DNA of 64,000 nt, taken from assembly GCA_963556145.1 (NCBI GenBank), contig OY744465.1, forward strand, positions 434,001-498,000, given 5' to 3'. Made by a program: the position numbers and the translations under genes. The stretch is from Hygrocybe punicea. Taxonomy: Eukaryota > Basidiomycota > Agaricomycetes > Agaricales > Hygrophoraceae. Shown piece after piece: positions 24,100 to 34,661 of the stretch; position 1 is the stretch's first letter; every line of letters starts with the position of its first letter. The notes below the pieces were generated by a model. It saw only the letters and a program-made list of their open reading frames with translations, did no database searches and had not been told where the DNA came from.

Positions 24100-25146
24100 G
24101 CGCGTGGGGGAGTCCCATATCCCCTCCCTCCATGTACTGATTTGGGTCATCTCGGCTCCAGCGGTATCAGACCGTCGCTCACTTGTGCTGGGTTAACACT
24201 GCGTATCGGTTACTCGCGCTCGCACACCGGCAAGAGCCATATGACGGGATCCGATACCTTCACGGACAGACACGCATTTACTGCTGGTTTTGTCATAATT
24301 CATCGCTGGTCGTCTTCGTTCCTTTATAACACCCACTACACATTGCTGCTTTCATGCACTAGATTTGATCTTATCTTATTTTAGTGTGTCGAGAATGTGG
24401 AGGTGTTGAAGTTGAGGAAGAAGAGAAATATTGACAGATTTTCGGTTCAATCTAGTATAGCGAGTACACAATCCAACTTCCAAGCTGCGACTGTCGTATT
24501 CGCTCATCATTTTGTCAGAATATTGATTTGTTCTTGTCGGGATCCCGCACCGTCCTGCCCGGCCTTCCAGTCGCAGATTTGCAATAATATTAGCCTCCGA
24601 GACAGTGTGTGAAATTACTTCGTGGACGTTATTTTCATGATATACTAATCGTTCCCAACAAACATGTTGGAGTACTAGTTCCCCTTGGGCCTTGCCTTTG
24701 GCCGGGATTTGTGTCAGAGCTGACATCTAGATATATGCGCTGAGTCAAAACTGTATTCCAGTAGTTATCAAAGGGTAAACCCACAGATATCGACAACAGG
24801 ATGAGCTTGATCTGATGAACTTGGATCCTCCTGGACCATCGTGTCCTGAAACGCAATCATTCCACATCCCAAACGGATACGTCTTTCTAGGGCGAATGCT
24901 CAGGCTGTATATCATGTATACAATGCAACACCAAGTTTTAGGAGCCTTCCAGTTACGAGACCGGCATAACTCCGCATCAGAAATGAAGTACGCATACACC
25001 CGACAATCTTTCCGGACTGTAAGTTGCTCAATGGACGGTGAACACACGTTTCTTCGGAAGTGGTTGGACACCGATGCTGCTGACAAAATGATGCCGCCAG
25101 AAATAGGGGGAGCAGACTTGAAAGGGAGCGGTGGAAGGTTGATAGA
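24100..25146. other. Intergenic, nothing recognised
   Basis: No domain-bearing frame or intact repeat was seen in this 1-kb stretch. Confidence 0.45.
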
Positions 25147-25406
25147 GGGGATTTTCGATTCATATCATCGTTGTGCTGCTTGACTAGGTCAGGATGCAAC
25201 GCATTTCGCAACTTACTTGTGGTCTGGACGGGCACAAGTCGGTGTAGGCGACGGTCGATGGATAGAAATAAGTGAATTATTGGCTGGAGTCAATACATGC
25301 CAGTGAATGACATACTGTTGGTTGTCACAGGCGGATGTCAATTCCAATAAGTAACCTCTCTTCTCCTCCTGTCCAGCGAGCATCCACTGTGGAGGTTGTC
25401 TATGCA
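25147..25406 (-). pseudogene. Broken duplicate of the 5' end of the Hsp70-like gene
   Basis: About 260 bp match 21603-21850: the start region, first intron and start of exon 2. Shared landmarks in the same order include GGGATTTTCGATTCATATC, AGTGAATTATT with CTGG, and GATGTCAATTCCAATAA. The copy has many substitutions and small indels and no open frame. It lies about 3.5 kb from the parent in the same orientation. Confidence 0.75.
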
Positions 25407-25713
25407 CGGGAAGGGAAAGCTTAAGGGGGTGGACCAGAACAGCAGACTTGATGAGTATATGCGGAATCCTCGATAGAGGCGCAGGTCGTAAGGGAATGGC
25501 AAAAGCGAGCTGCTCAATGTTGCACAGCCGTTTTCTTATGTACAGCGTATTTCATAAAGGTAGTGTGACTCTATGGACATTTGCACAACACGAGGAAGAC
25601 CTGTAGCGCTGACGCGCTGACGGTTGTCTTCACCTGTTTTTGCTGTTTTGCTGATAGTTGGGGCCAGTCACTAAATACCAAGGAGTATTACAAAAGGGGT
25701 CTTGCTATTGTGT

Positions 25714-27399
25714 TCAGAAGAGCTCTCGTTGAAAGACCAGTTTCCGATCTACATCACGCTTGAGGTTGTCTATGATCGCGCCCGCAGCACCACCTGCACA
25801 AAAAATAAAAATCAGGTCATCCGAACCACTATGCGCCCAAACGCCCCCCCTTTGAAAAAAAACAAAAGGATAAACAAGATACTCACTAACTGGATGTTCA
25901 ATCTTGTTCATGATGTTCATTCCCTTCTCAAGCTTCTTGCCAAGGTTGGCGTGGATCGCGTTGGACGCCAAATCCTCCACCTTGCTCTCAGCCTTGAGCG
26001 CCTGACTGATGGGTTTCCCGATTCCAGGAATGAATTTGGCCACCTTGGACGCGACGGACGCTGCGGTCGCCATGACTTTGAGACCGAATTTGGCGACTTT
26101 GGCTCCGGTTGTTTTCACAAAGTGGCCCACTTTCTTGGCAGCTGTGTGTGTGTGTGGGGGTGATATTCAGGTTGTAATCCGGGAAGAAGGTAAAAAGTAC
26201 ATGTACATACCAGTCTTGATGCCATTCCCAACTTTCTTGGCAGCTACGATATGTTCGGGTGAACAATGCATAAGGGGAGGAATGGCGCGTGTACATACCG
26301 GTCTTGATACCATTCCCAACTTTCTTGGCAACTGTGATGGGGAGAAACATGTTCGGGTGAACAATGCATAAGGGGAGGAAAGGCGTGTGTACATACCGGT
26401 CTTGATGCCATTCCCAACTTTCTGGGCAGCTGTGAAGAAATACACAAATCAGGTCCAACCGCACAAGCAGTGAGGTGTGTCAGGAAAAGTACAACATACC
26501 AGTCTTGATGCCGTTCCCGACCTTCTTGACGGCTGTAGAGGAATATGTTTAGATCGATGCGCGAAGACGTGAAAATGTGGCGGCGAATATGCCTACCAGT
26601 CTTTACGCCATTCCCAACTGCCTTGGCAGCTGTGAGGAATATATCTGAGTTCAACCGTACGAAGCAATGGGCGCATGCACGTACCGGTCTTGATACCATT
26701 CCCGACCTTCTTGGCAACTGTGGGAGGAACACATTCGGCTTTAACGCACAAGGAAAGGAGGTTCGCGTGTACACATACCATTCCCAACGGCCTTGGCAGC
26801 TGTGAGATATATTTATTCAGATCAATGTACAAAGGGAAAGCGTTGGGAGAGTGGACGAACCGGTCTTGATTGCACCTCCGACTTTCTGGAAGCCTAGGTA
26901 ATATCACGGTATGAGTAAGAAACCACATATTAGTTATATAGAATGAAAGCGGGTACGCCGACCTTTCTTAATTGCCTGGCCGGCTTTCTGAATTCGGGCC
27001 AACAATTAGCTCGACTGCAGAAGCGGAGATCTGAGATGATTGGATTTACCTTGAATCCCTCTTTGATCTTGGTAAAGATGCTTTTGCGCGGGAGGAGAAT
27101 TGGTCGGTGGAGATCCTCCGAGGTCTGTAAGGCGTTTTACTGAGGGCTCCTGGCACTCTCGAGGAATGGAAACATACCAGTGTCTTGTGGTGGTGCTTGT
27201 GGTACCTGAGATGACGGTGGGGACTTGGAGCGACTTGATAGCGTGAATGGGGGTAATCGCTAAGCTGGGCTGCGTCTTCGTTGTCACGGTCCATCACGGA
27301 CGCGGTCGGCATAACGGAGATGGGGGCAGCAAATACATGAAGAAGCGTAAAGGAGAAGATGAGGAGAGCGAGAAAGCCAGCTCGCGAAGAAAAATGCAT
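25714..27399 (-). CDS. Secreted Lys-rich protein built from tandem microexon modules
   Basis: No known family was recognised. Thirteen exons keep one frame (302 residues). Exon 1 (27399-27178) encodes a signal peptide (FLALLIFSFTLLHVFAA, cleavage probably before PIS) and a His-rich segment (HRHLRYHKHHHKTL). Exon 2 is 27124-27050, exon 3 is 26987-26963. Exons 4-11 are microexons: 26893-26861, 26799-26779, 26717-26685, 26629-26597, 26532-26500, 26429-26397, 26331-26299 and 26243-26211. All are 33 nt except 26799-26779 (21 nt); all are flanked by phase-1 introns of 55-70 nt. Each encodes a version of AAKKVGNGIKT. Exon 12 (26141-25887) continues as a cationic helix-prone chain (KVAKFGLKVMATAASVASKV) and exon 13 (25793-25714) ends FQRELF. 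The protein has no Cys. Amphipathic, membrane-active or peptide-precursor roles are only inference. Confidence 0.75.
26211..26893 (-). repeat. Tandem exon-intron units of the microexon gene
   Basis: Eight exon copies with their introns, spaced about 88-103 bp for most neighbours. Introns are also related: CCTTATGCATTGTTCACCCG recurs in the introns at 26396-26332 and 26298-26244. The array therefore grew by duplication of whole exon-plus-intron units. Confidence 0.8.
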
Positions 27400-28984
27400 G
27401 ACGGGCCAGCCGTCAGCGGAAAAAGATCAAGGTAAACGGGGTTGAACTGGATACACAAGTCGGATTTGACACATATATAGTCGAGTGTCCCGTCTTTTAT
27501 TTTAAGCTCATGTCGAGTTGGTAAGCTGATGGGTTTGACACCGCTTTTATGAGCGCGAAAGGGACCCCAGAATGATGATGTGACAGGTTCCGACCCACAA
27601 ACAGTACTTCGAGGATATGATGTCCGGGTCGAACCCAGGACAGTGAATGGTATTGGTAACGGACGCGACGACCTTTGTACAAACTATTTATTGATAAAAA
27701 AGTAATCAGAGAAAAATAATTCGCTGACCTGGTAAGGTGGTGCCAGTGGAGGTCTCGGAGCCTTTTGTCGTGCCGAGGCGCGAGGGAACCCCGCTCTCGT
27801 CGAGTTTGACTTGAACAACACCGTTAAAACAGTCGACCATGCCTGTGCAACGTGCAACGCGTGTGGCGAGGGTTGGCCAGAAAGCGAAGAATGAGATCTT
27901 AATGAGAGACGATATTGCACAAACTATAAATTTCAAAAGAAACCAATATTCTGAAACGTATTCAAATATTCAAACACAGCGCACGACCATCAACCTGCCA
28001 GCTGCCAGCATGCCCTAGTAAGCAGAGTGAAACGCAGCCTGTTTACTTATTTCCTATTATTACGAACCTTTGGGCTTCCCCCAATACTCTGGAGGTCCTC
28101 TTTTGGTCGGGGAAACCTAGGCTCGGGTCTATCGTGATGACTCGGAATCGATTCGTGCATTCAGATCACGTCGTCATTATTCTCAACCATTTTCCCTTGA
28201 GTTGCTTTTCCGATCCCGTCTAGTCGCATAATTCAGGTGACTTTGCCTTGTCGTTTCTCCCTCGCTTATCTTTCAGCTGAATGACAACACATTTCCTACA
28301 TGTGTAGAACAAGCTTGGTCCGTCTTCACGCGTCACGGCCATCCCCAGCATTTCTTATGGTTCTTCGAATATATATACGTCGGGGAGCCTTTGAGGGGGG
28401 TTAGCGGTCGGCAAAATCGTCCGAGTCGGCCTACTTATTCCTACATTGAACACCAACGGTACAAGGCTAATATGTGATTGGTAACCCTGCCTTCTCCAAG
28501 TCGAACATGTATAACATTTGCATGCCTCGGCTATTAGATTCAGCCGTCTTTGAATCAAATCTTTTCCCCCCGGACTCACGGCAGGAGCGTTACTTCTGCT
28601 CTTACAAATGGTGTTTATGGAAATTATGGTCTTATCGAATCCCTCCTAGCAAGGAAGATGTTGTCCATGACATTAATATTCAGTGAAACGCGTTCGAGCT
28701 TCGTGCAGTCGTGAAACGTCTTTGCATGGCGTTCCAGGATGGCGAACTACTCGTTGAAATGTTTTTTCATCTAGCGTCAATTCCAATTTCCAACATAGCT
28801 GCCCTCCCATATCGCTCACGTCTGCTATGGTATGTTCACGTCTGGGGGAGGGGGTGCTAGTCACAAAATAGCCGGACAAAAAAATTTGCCATGTAACAAA
28901 CCTTCTCATCTTCGGAAAGAAGTCGCTCTCCTCAACGTTTCAAGCTCCCTTCCCCTGATTTTGCAGTGCCTGGTTTTGTGAATA
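27400..28984. other. Intergenic region with one possible unassigned exon
   Basis: Mostly featureless. On the minus strand 27930-27730 encodes RVARCTGMVDCFNGVVQVKL followed by a possible donor (CTTACCAG-GTCAGC). With two Cys and a hydrophobic lead it could be an exon of a small secreted protein, but no start exon was found. Confidence 0.3.
27473..27479 (-). promoter_or_regulatory. TATA box of the microexon gene
   Basis: On the minus strand CGACTATATATGTGTC, about 75 bp upstream of the ATG at 27399. Confidence 0.5.
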
Positions 28985-30057
28985 ATGGTCAAGTACTTCT
29001 TTTCCACCTTATTGTGGTGTACTCTGATCACAGCTATGCGTAGGATGGACCCTTTCCTCGAACTTCCTACGAACTTTCCCCGATCATCGAAGACCCGTCC
29101 ACATCGAGGTTGTCCACATCGTTCTGTTCTACTTGCCATTTGGAATATTCACCAGAACGTTTCAAGTCAGCCGAGCTAGACAAAACTGAGGAGCAGGGAG
29201 GTCTGAGCCTACAGTTGTTGCACGATTCTTTTTATACTTCGAGCGATCAGGCCACATTCCTGGATTTAAGTCTGGGCGATAATGCGTCTTGCATTTTCCC
29301 GTCTTTCGACAACTTCGATGATTTGACAAATGCCGCTAACCAGAACCTTGTAGTCCCCACCGTGCCTTGCCTCACTGTAACGTCACCCACCCCCGAGATC
29401 CCCAAATCGCCTGTATTTGCTCCGCACTCGCCGTTAACCGTCTCCAAATATGTTGCAGCGTTCATGACGGCCTCAGAAACTTCAACTAGTCCCACGGCTC
29501 GCAGCAATACCCGTCTTGGAAACGCATGCTCCCGACCTTGCCCAAAATGTGGATGGAATGTCTGGAGATTTCCAGAGTGTCTTGCCTGTGAAAGGCAGTG
29601 GTTCGGGTACCACTCTAGCGATGGTGGACGGGCGAGATGTTTGAAGGAGCCTTACACCATACCGGGAGAGAGCAATGCGAGCAGTAGAGCTATGACGGGT
29701 TACTTGGGCCTTCCGGTCGGCAGTCCTCGTGGGCTTGGAATCGACGTCGGCGCTGACGGTTCAGTTTTACAAGATTTTCGGTCGAATGGCAAGTGTGCAG
29801 CGGTGGCGGCGGCGGCGGATAATTCTGGTGGTGCTTTGTCTTCTGACCGAGGGGAACTCGATGAGTGCGTCATAGACGACTCAGGCCCCGAAACGCCGTG
29901 GTCGTCGTCGTCGTCGTCGTCGTCGTGTAGCCCTTGCGGTGAGGAAACTCGGAACTGGCACAAAATCTGCGTGGCGAACTTATCTCCAAGCTTCTTTTCT
30001 GAAACTTGGCTTTTGCTTACTCTGGATATTCTGTCTGAACAAATTATTTTCTCGTGA
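28985..30057 (+). CDS. Uncharacterised protein with CxxC pairs
   Basis: An open stretch of 338 codons (29044-30057) has no ATG at its head. A 56-nt intron (28988-29043, GTCAAG...GCGTAG) would attach it to a lone ATG at 28985-28987, giving M then DGPFPRTSYELSPIIED. Paired cysteines suggest metal binding: CSTCHLEY near the N-terminus, and CPKCGWNVWRFPECLACERQ at 29538-29597. A (TCG)n run at about 29901-29926 encodes poly-Ser. The C-terminal 20 residues are hydrophobic (WLLLTLDILSEQIIF). The family is unknown; the start is inferred from splice signals only. Confidence 0.5.
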
Positions 30058-30959
30058 TGCGGGCGCGACGACCTTCTAAGTTGCAGAATTTTTATGACGG
30101 CCCGCTTCAAACTGGTGACCTAGCCTATCTCCCTGACGCTTGTCTTCCTTGTCGGAGCGGGTTTCTTGTCTCTCACTCGTTGTTGCAATTCCACTGCGCT
30201 TTATCCTGTATCCTTACTCTTCGTTGTGACTATGAAATGTGAACTTTGATATCATTCGTTCCCATTTTCGTTGAACACGTTCACTGGCAGTTGCTTGCCC
30301 TCGACTCATTGGCAATAACCTATAAAAAACAATCTCTACAAGTTTATCGGGAGAACTTGAAGAGTTTATTATTAATAAAAAAAATATGACCGACGGACAG
30401 ATTTACCACTGAAACCCTCTGTGCCGGGCGACGTTTATGGCGAACACTCTATGTTAGGCTGCTCACAACGTTATCCTGCATGTTTCGCGTGGGAAGTTTC
30501 AAAGGGAACCACAATTTTGGTTGTGGTCGCATTACAAGCCGGAGATGAGGCGCAATAAGCACTGTATCAATGCATTCTACAATAGCTCATTTCGGAGGAT
30601 GCGTATCGCCGGGAAGGGTTTCAAACGTTTACTCATGTCAAGGGGTGTCCGACGGTGACGTTTCCGATGGCTGCAGGGATTCCTCTCATGATGGTATGTA
30701 TGAGCGTGTGGGGTGGTCCATATTACGTATATCGATCAGGCAGGGGAAAAACAAAACAGCAAGGCTTATATACACATGTACTACAAACAGTTACAGTTAC
30801 ACTGACAGATGTGAGAACTTTCATAATTTCGCCAACATTTCAAGGCCCTTCTTTGTCCAGTCCACCGTGCAACATATGTACGTATCCACCTCAGGAAAGG
30901 CGGCTGGGAAAGTGCGAGTATGTATAAGGGGCATATAGAATAGGATCCAGGGGGAAAAC
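30058..30959. other. Intergenic, nothing recognised
   Basis: No convincing exon. A GTTACAGTTACACTG motif at about 30788 recurs at about 32190; its meaning is unknown. Confidence 0.4.
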
Positions 30960-31535
30960 TCACTTGAAAGCAGAACAAAAATTGGCTTCTTCATTGTACA
31001 CAAAATCCGAGGTGGCAAGTTTGGTGTTCACGGTGTAGCAAAACCAGTACGGAAGTTTGGGAGTGCCGCTGTTGGTGGCTTCGAAAATGAAGTAAGAAGC
31101 GCAAGACGCAATGGCTACAAGAAGAATTCGTGCAAAAGGACGGACACGCAATCAGAACGGGGGGCGGGGGGCGGGGTTAGCAAAACTAACCATTCATAAA
31201 CGTGTAATCAACAACATACCGCTGCAGTCAGAAGCACAAGTTGCGTTGAACATTGGCAAAGTTTGGTTACAATACGGAGCTGATCTGCCGCTGATGATAG
31301 ATTCTGGGAATTTGGGCGGCCCAAGGACATAGGTTCTGGGGGGCGGGATCGGCACTGCTTGGTAAGTCGCGATGAGGTTGTCTTGCGGGGGCGCCTCATC
31401 TGCGGTAGCGAGGCGCTGCAAGGCGGCGAAGTCGATTTTCCGGAAATCCGTGTTGAGGGCCACCTGGGCCCAACTAGGGCTCCAGGCGTGAGCGAGAGCG
31501 AAGAATGTTACGAGGATGACAGAAACGGCGAGCAT
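30960..31535 (-). CDS. Small secreted cysteine-containing protein
   Basis: Two exons, 31535-31220 and 31114-30960, joined by a 105-nt intron (GTATGT...TTGTAG, phase 1), give 156 residues. The N-terminus MLAVSVILVTFFALAHA is a signal peptide. The mature chain has a Pro-rich middle (VPIPPPRTYVLGPPKFPES) and seven Cys clustered in the last 70 residues (CNQTLPMFNATCASDC, then SC, FCY and FCSAF). Two N-glycosylation sequons are present (NQT, NAT). This is the profile of a secreted effector-like or cell-wall protein; no named family was recognised. A TATA-like CTATTTAACC lies about 90 bp upstream. Confidence 0.72.
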
Positions 31536-32552
31536 ATCTTTGTGTTTTCTGTGGACAATTGATAGGAGTGAAGGACACTAAATTGTTGATGAGAGGAACG
31601 AAAACCTGAACAATGCCGGGGTTAAATAGAGAAGAGCAACGCTGCTTTAGGAATGGTACGACCGGGACCCTCTCGCTTCCTGAGGTTTGCCTTAATGCAC
31701 CCGTGGGGTGACAGGAACGATGGCTACGGAGAAATCCCTGAAGCGGGCAGCCGCGCTGTTGTCAATCATGATCAGTGGTGCTGTCCAATAATGTCGTACC
31801 ATTACGTGAACTTGAAAGGAACACGGTACATATCCCCCTTGAGCTCATGAGGCCTGAGGCCTGAGGCCTTGAGAGTTGAGCACGGGAAATCTCCTTCGTC
31901 GCCTTCAGGAACAAAGGAAGCCGAGTGAGACTTGTATGTCGAGCGGGCTCATTTTGATTCGCGTCTCAATGAGCGTGGGTTCTAGTACACGTTCCGTAGT
32001 CAGGACATTCTTGGTAGTCGCCGAGAAGGTTTCGCTGAATGAAAGTCTGCCACAGTAAAAACAAATCTGACGAGCGGGCTCAGGCTTGTTCTTATTCGCT
32101 TTTTGCGCGTCGGTGAGCAATCAGAAGGTTCTTGGTAAGACATTCATTAGGGCCACGACATGTATGTCTGTGTGTACAAGTCCATACACGTTACAGTTAC
32201 ACTGGCAGTATACAGGTGGAAATCGCGAATACGAAGAAACCGTACTGGGGGTTGAGTTGAAGATATAGAAGATCAATGACCCCCCGAATGGAATGCCAGT
32301 GGAATGCGTTTGATGACGAGTCTAGTGTTGAGGGTAATAACTAGCTCCACATTTGAGAGTTTTTGGGGGGGCACAAAATGGAAAATGGCAGAATGAGAAA
32401 CCTGGCGACAAATAAAATGAAAAGTAATAGCACGGAGGGGAGAGAGGATAGAGAAGAGGAAAGGAGAGGGGAAACTAAAAAGGAGGTGTGTGTATGTGTG
32501 TGTGTGATGCAAGGGAATATATGGATACAAGGCTGAGGACAATGCAAAACAC
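31536..32552. other. Intergenic, minor repeats only
   Basis: Contains a three-fold tandem CTGAGGC-type run at 31850-31872 and a GAGCGGGCTCA motif used twice (about 31938 and 32073). No gene recognised. Confidence 0.45.
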
Positions 32553-33728
32553 CTAGAAAGTCTCTTCATCGTCGACCACAGCTCCCGCATCTGGCACTTC
32601 GAAGCCATCCTGCATTTGGCAACGTTGAAGTAGGGTATCAGGCGGGGAGAGTAGTGAAAAACGCACCTCCGTTGAGTACAAGATCTTCTGGATCTCTCGC
32701 AGAGTCACATCATCTTTCCCAGCATCTTTCAGCGTTTCCAGCTGCTGCTGCACCAGAATTTCGATATCTCGGAGCTGCTCAAAGCCAACGTAGACGTATA
32801 GTAAGAGATCATGCATGTCATCAAAAAAAAAGCAAAAAAAAAAAAAACGCAAACAGGCACCCTATTGAATGTATCTGATCTACATATAAAATATAAAATT
32901 CAACCGCACCTTGGCGAAATAGAAATCCCGCTCCTTCTCAAGGCCCTCCAGGTGCGTCGACATCTCGCGCACCTGTGCTTGCAGATTCTGCACGGCCTCG
33001 GTGGGCTGCGCGGATCCCGCGCGATGTCCGCTGATCGGCGTCTTCCCGCCAGCTCTGCCACCGACACCGAGGTTGCCCGAACTGCGTGTTGGGCCGAGAG
33101 GGGCGATGGTGGCAGGAGTATCAGTCGGTGCGCCGCGCCGCCGTGCCACCGCGTCGTAGGGTTGCCCGCCGTAGTTCGAATCCCAGAATCGTTTCATCCA
33201 CTGCAAAAATTCCAAATTGTCTCTGTGGGGCGGGGCGGGGCGAGGAGAAGGAAAAAAGACGACACGGTTATTCGTTTTTCAAGTGAAATAAGATTGGATG
33301 ATGAATCACGTACTGCATCTTGCATTTCACAAGTTTTTCTACTGGTATAGGCTGCACGGGCAAGCTGTCAGCGTGTGAACGGAATTGAGGGGGGAAACAA
33401 GACGAGTAGAAAAGGACGCGCGCCTTCTCGATCTTTTTGGCCTTGAACACGTTTTGCAAGACCTTGAAGTTGGCGATGAACTCGTACTCATGTCTGGCGT
33501 TCATCTTGACCCGAGCCATTGGTAGATCGCCTATCGGAACCGGAATGCAAAAAGACAGTTGTAGGTTGGATCAATAAACGATGAAGCAAGATGAAAGGAC
33601 GCACTGTAGATTGAGTCGAGAATCTGGCAGTAGGCTGCACCCGTACCGCATTGTTCAATCTTTGTATAGTTGATCTGGAGGAGATCATTGAGCCATCCCA
33701 GCAAGTCGGTTCTGGACGCGCCCGCCAT
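32553..33728 (-). CDS. Microtubule plus-end protein EB1/Mal3/Bim1
   Basis: EB1 tracks growing microtubule tips and recruits partners. Six exons (33728-33605, 33530-33418, 33351-33314, 33222-32910, 32774-32667, 32609-32553) give about 250 residues, the usual length. The calponin-homology domain reads [61 protein letters not shown] basic Ser/Gly linker follows, then the coiled-coil EB homology region ([20 protein letters not shown]). The protein ends DDEETF, an acidic-aromatic tail like the EEY/F motif bound by CAP-Gly proteins. The donor after exon 2 is either GTCCTT at 33417 (adding AR) or a GC donor at 33423. No lesion: probably the functional gene. Confidence 0.92.
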
Positions 33729-33973
33729 TCTGTGTGAACCGAAAGAAAATCAACGGTGCCCCAAATTAAGGTAATTTAATTATGTAATAAGGTCACATCA
33801 CGTGCTTTGCTAAGCTAATAACCTATTTTGAACTCCGAATTTCCTGTTTCTGTTCCACTCATAGGAACCACTCCAGAATTTCAGGCAAGTTTTATATAAT
33901 TCCAAGGATGTAAGTACTAAAGAAGGATGTAAGTACTAAAGAAGCAGTGACGAAGCTCGGGAATACAAAGGTA

Positions 33974-34285
33974 TCAAAACGACGACCGGAATCTCCTACG
34001 ACGACTCATCCGATGGTTAGAGCTGAAGCAACGGCAGCAGAGGATATCAGTGATAACATCGAATATAGTGACGATCACCTAGGAACCGTGTGTGAGAGGT
34101 GGGCTTGGGGGTAATAGGGTGTGTGGGGACATACGGTTGTGATTGCGCCAACGATAGCCATTATAACATTGGCAATGGCTGATATGATGGCTTCGATACC
34201 GCGACCGATTGCAGAAACGATGGAGCCCTGTGTTGGATGTGTGTCAGTAAGGTGTCGATGGGTGGGCACTGTCGAGACGAACCAT
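33974..34285 (-). CDS. 66-residue hydrophobic protein with an ATG-only first exon
   Basis: The first coding exon is just the ATG (34285-34283); a 55-nt intron (GTTCGT...ACACAG) follows. Exon 2 (34227-34135) encodes GSIVSAIGRGIEAIISAIAN then VIMAIVGAITT, and after a second intron of 56 nt exon 3 (34078-33974) reads VIVTIFDVITDILCCRCFSS and a basic tail (MSRRRRFRSSF). Basidiomycete genomes contain similar short proteins with SAIGxGIxAIISAIAxVIM; function is not known. The hydrophobic helix, vicinal Cys and basic end suggest membrane association, possibly with palmitoylation (inference). A TATATTTAA box lies about 70 bp upstream. Confidence 0.78.
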
Positions 34286-34661
34286 GGTGATTTGTTATGG
34301 GAGGGGTGTTGTGGGCTTTTTTTGAGCTTTTGAGCTTTTGCGTGCCAATCAGCAGTTAAATATATGCGTTGGGGTAACGCTGACGTCAGAGCACCAAACG
34401 TGACGTCATAACCATTTGCTCCACTCTTATCGTCCACGAGTTCGTCCTGGTCATCGAAAAGAAGGCTTTTCGCCCTGATGTGAGGCACGGGCTTATATAT
34501 AATTTCATTTATCGTACGCCCTTATTGTTACATTGTAGACATGGAAATAACGCAATTTTTTCAAGTTGGACGACGGATCTCACATTGAAATTTTCTTAAC
34601 GGAGACAGTGAGAGAAGACCCGGAAATGCAAAAAAAAGAAAAATCACCTTCCAGTTAGTCG

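Noticed and set aside
26211..26893. CRISPR-like array of 33-nt repeats with 55-70-nt spacers
   Set aside because: The repeats are exons with GT-AG borders in one frame, the spacers are related to each other, and the genome is eukaryotic.
29247..30110. Minus-strand frames antisense to the CxxC protein
   Set aside because: Shorter and lower complexity (poly-Asp from the TCG run); the plus strand has the single long frame with Cys pairs.
33170..33190. tRNA-like GTTCGAATCCC motif
   Set aside because: It lies in the coding sequence of EB1 exon 4 and no cloverleaf partners surround it.
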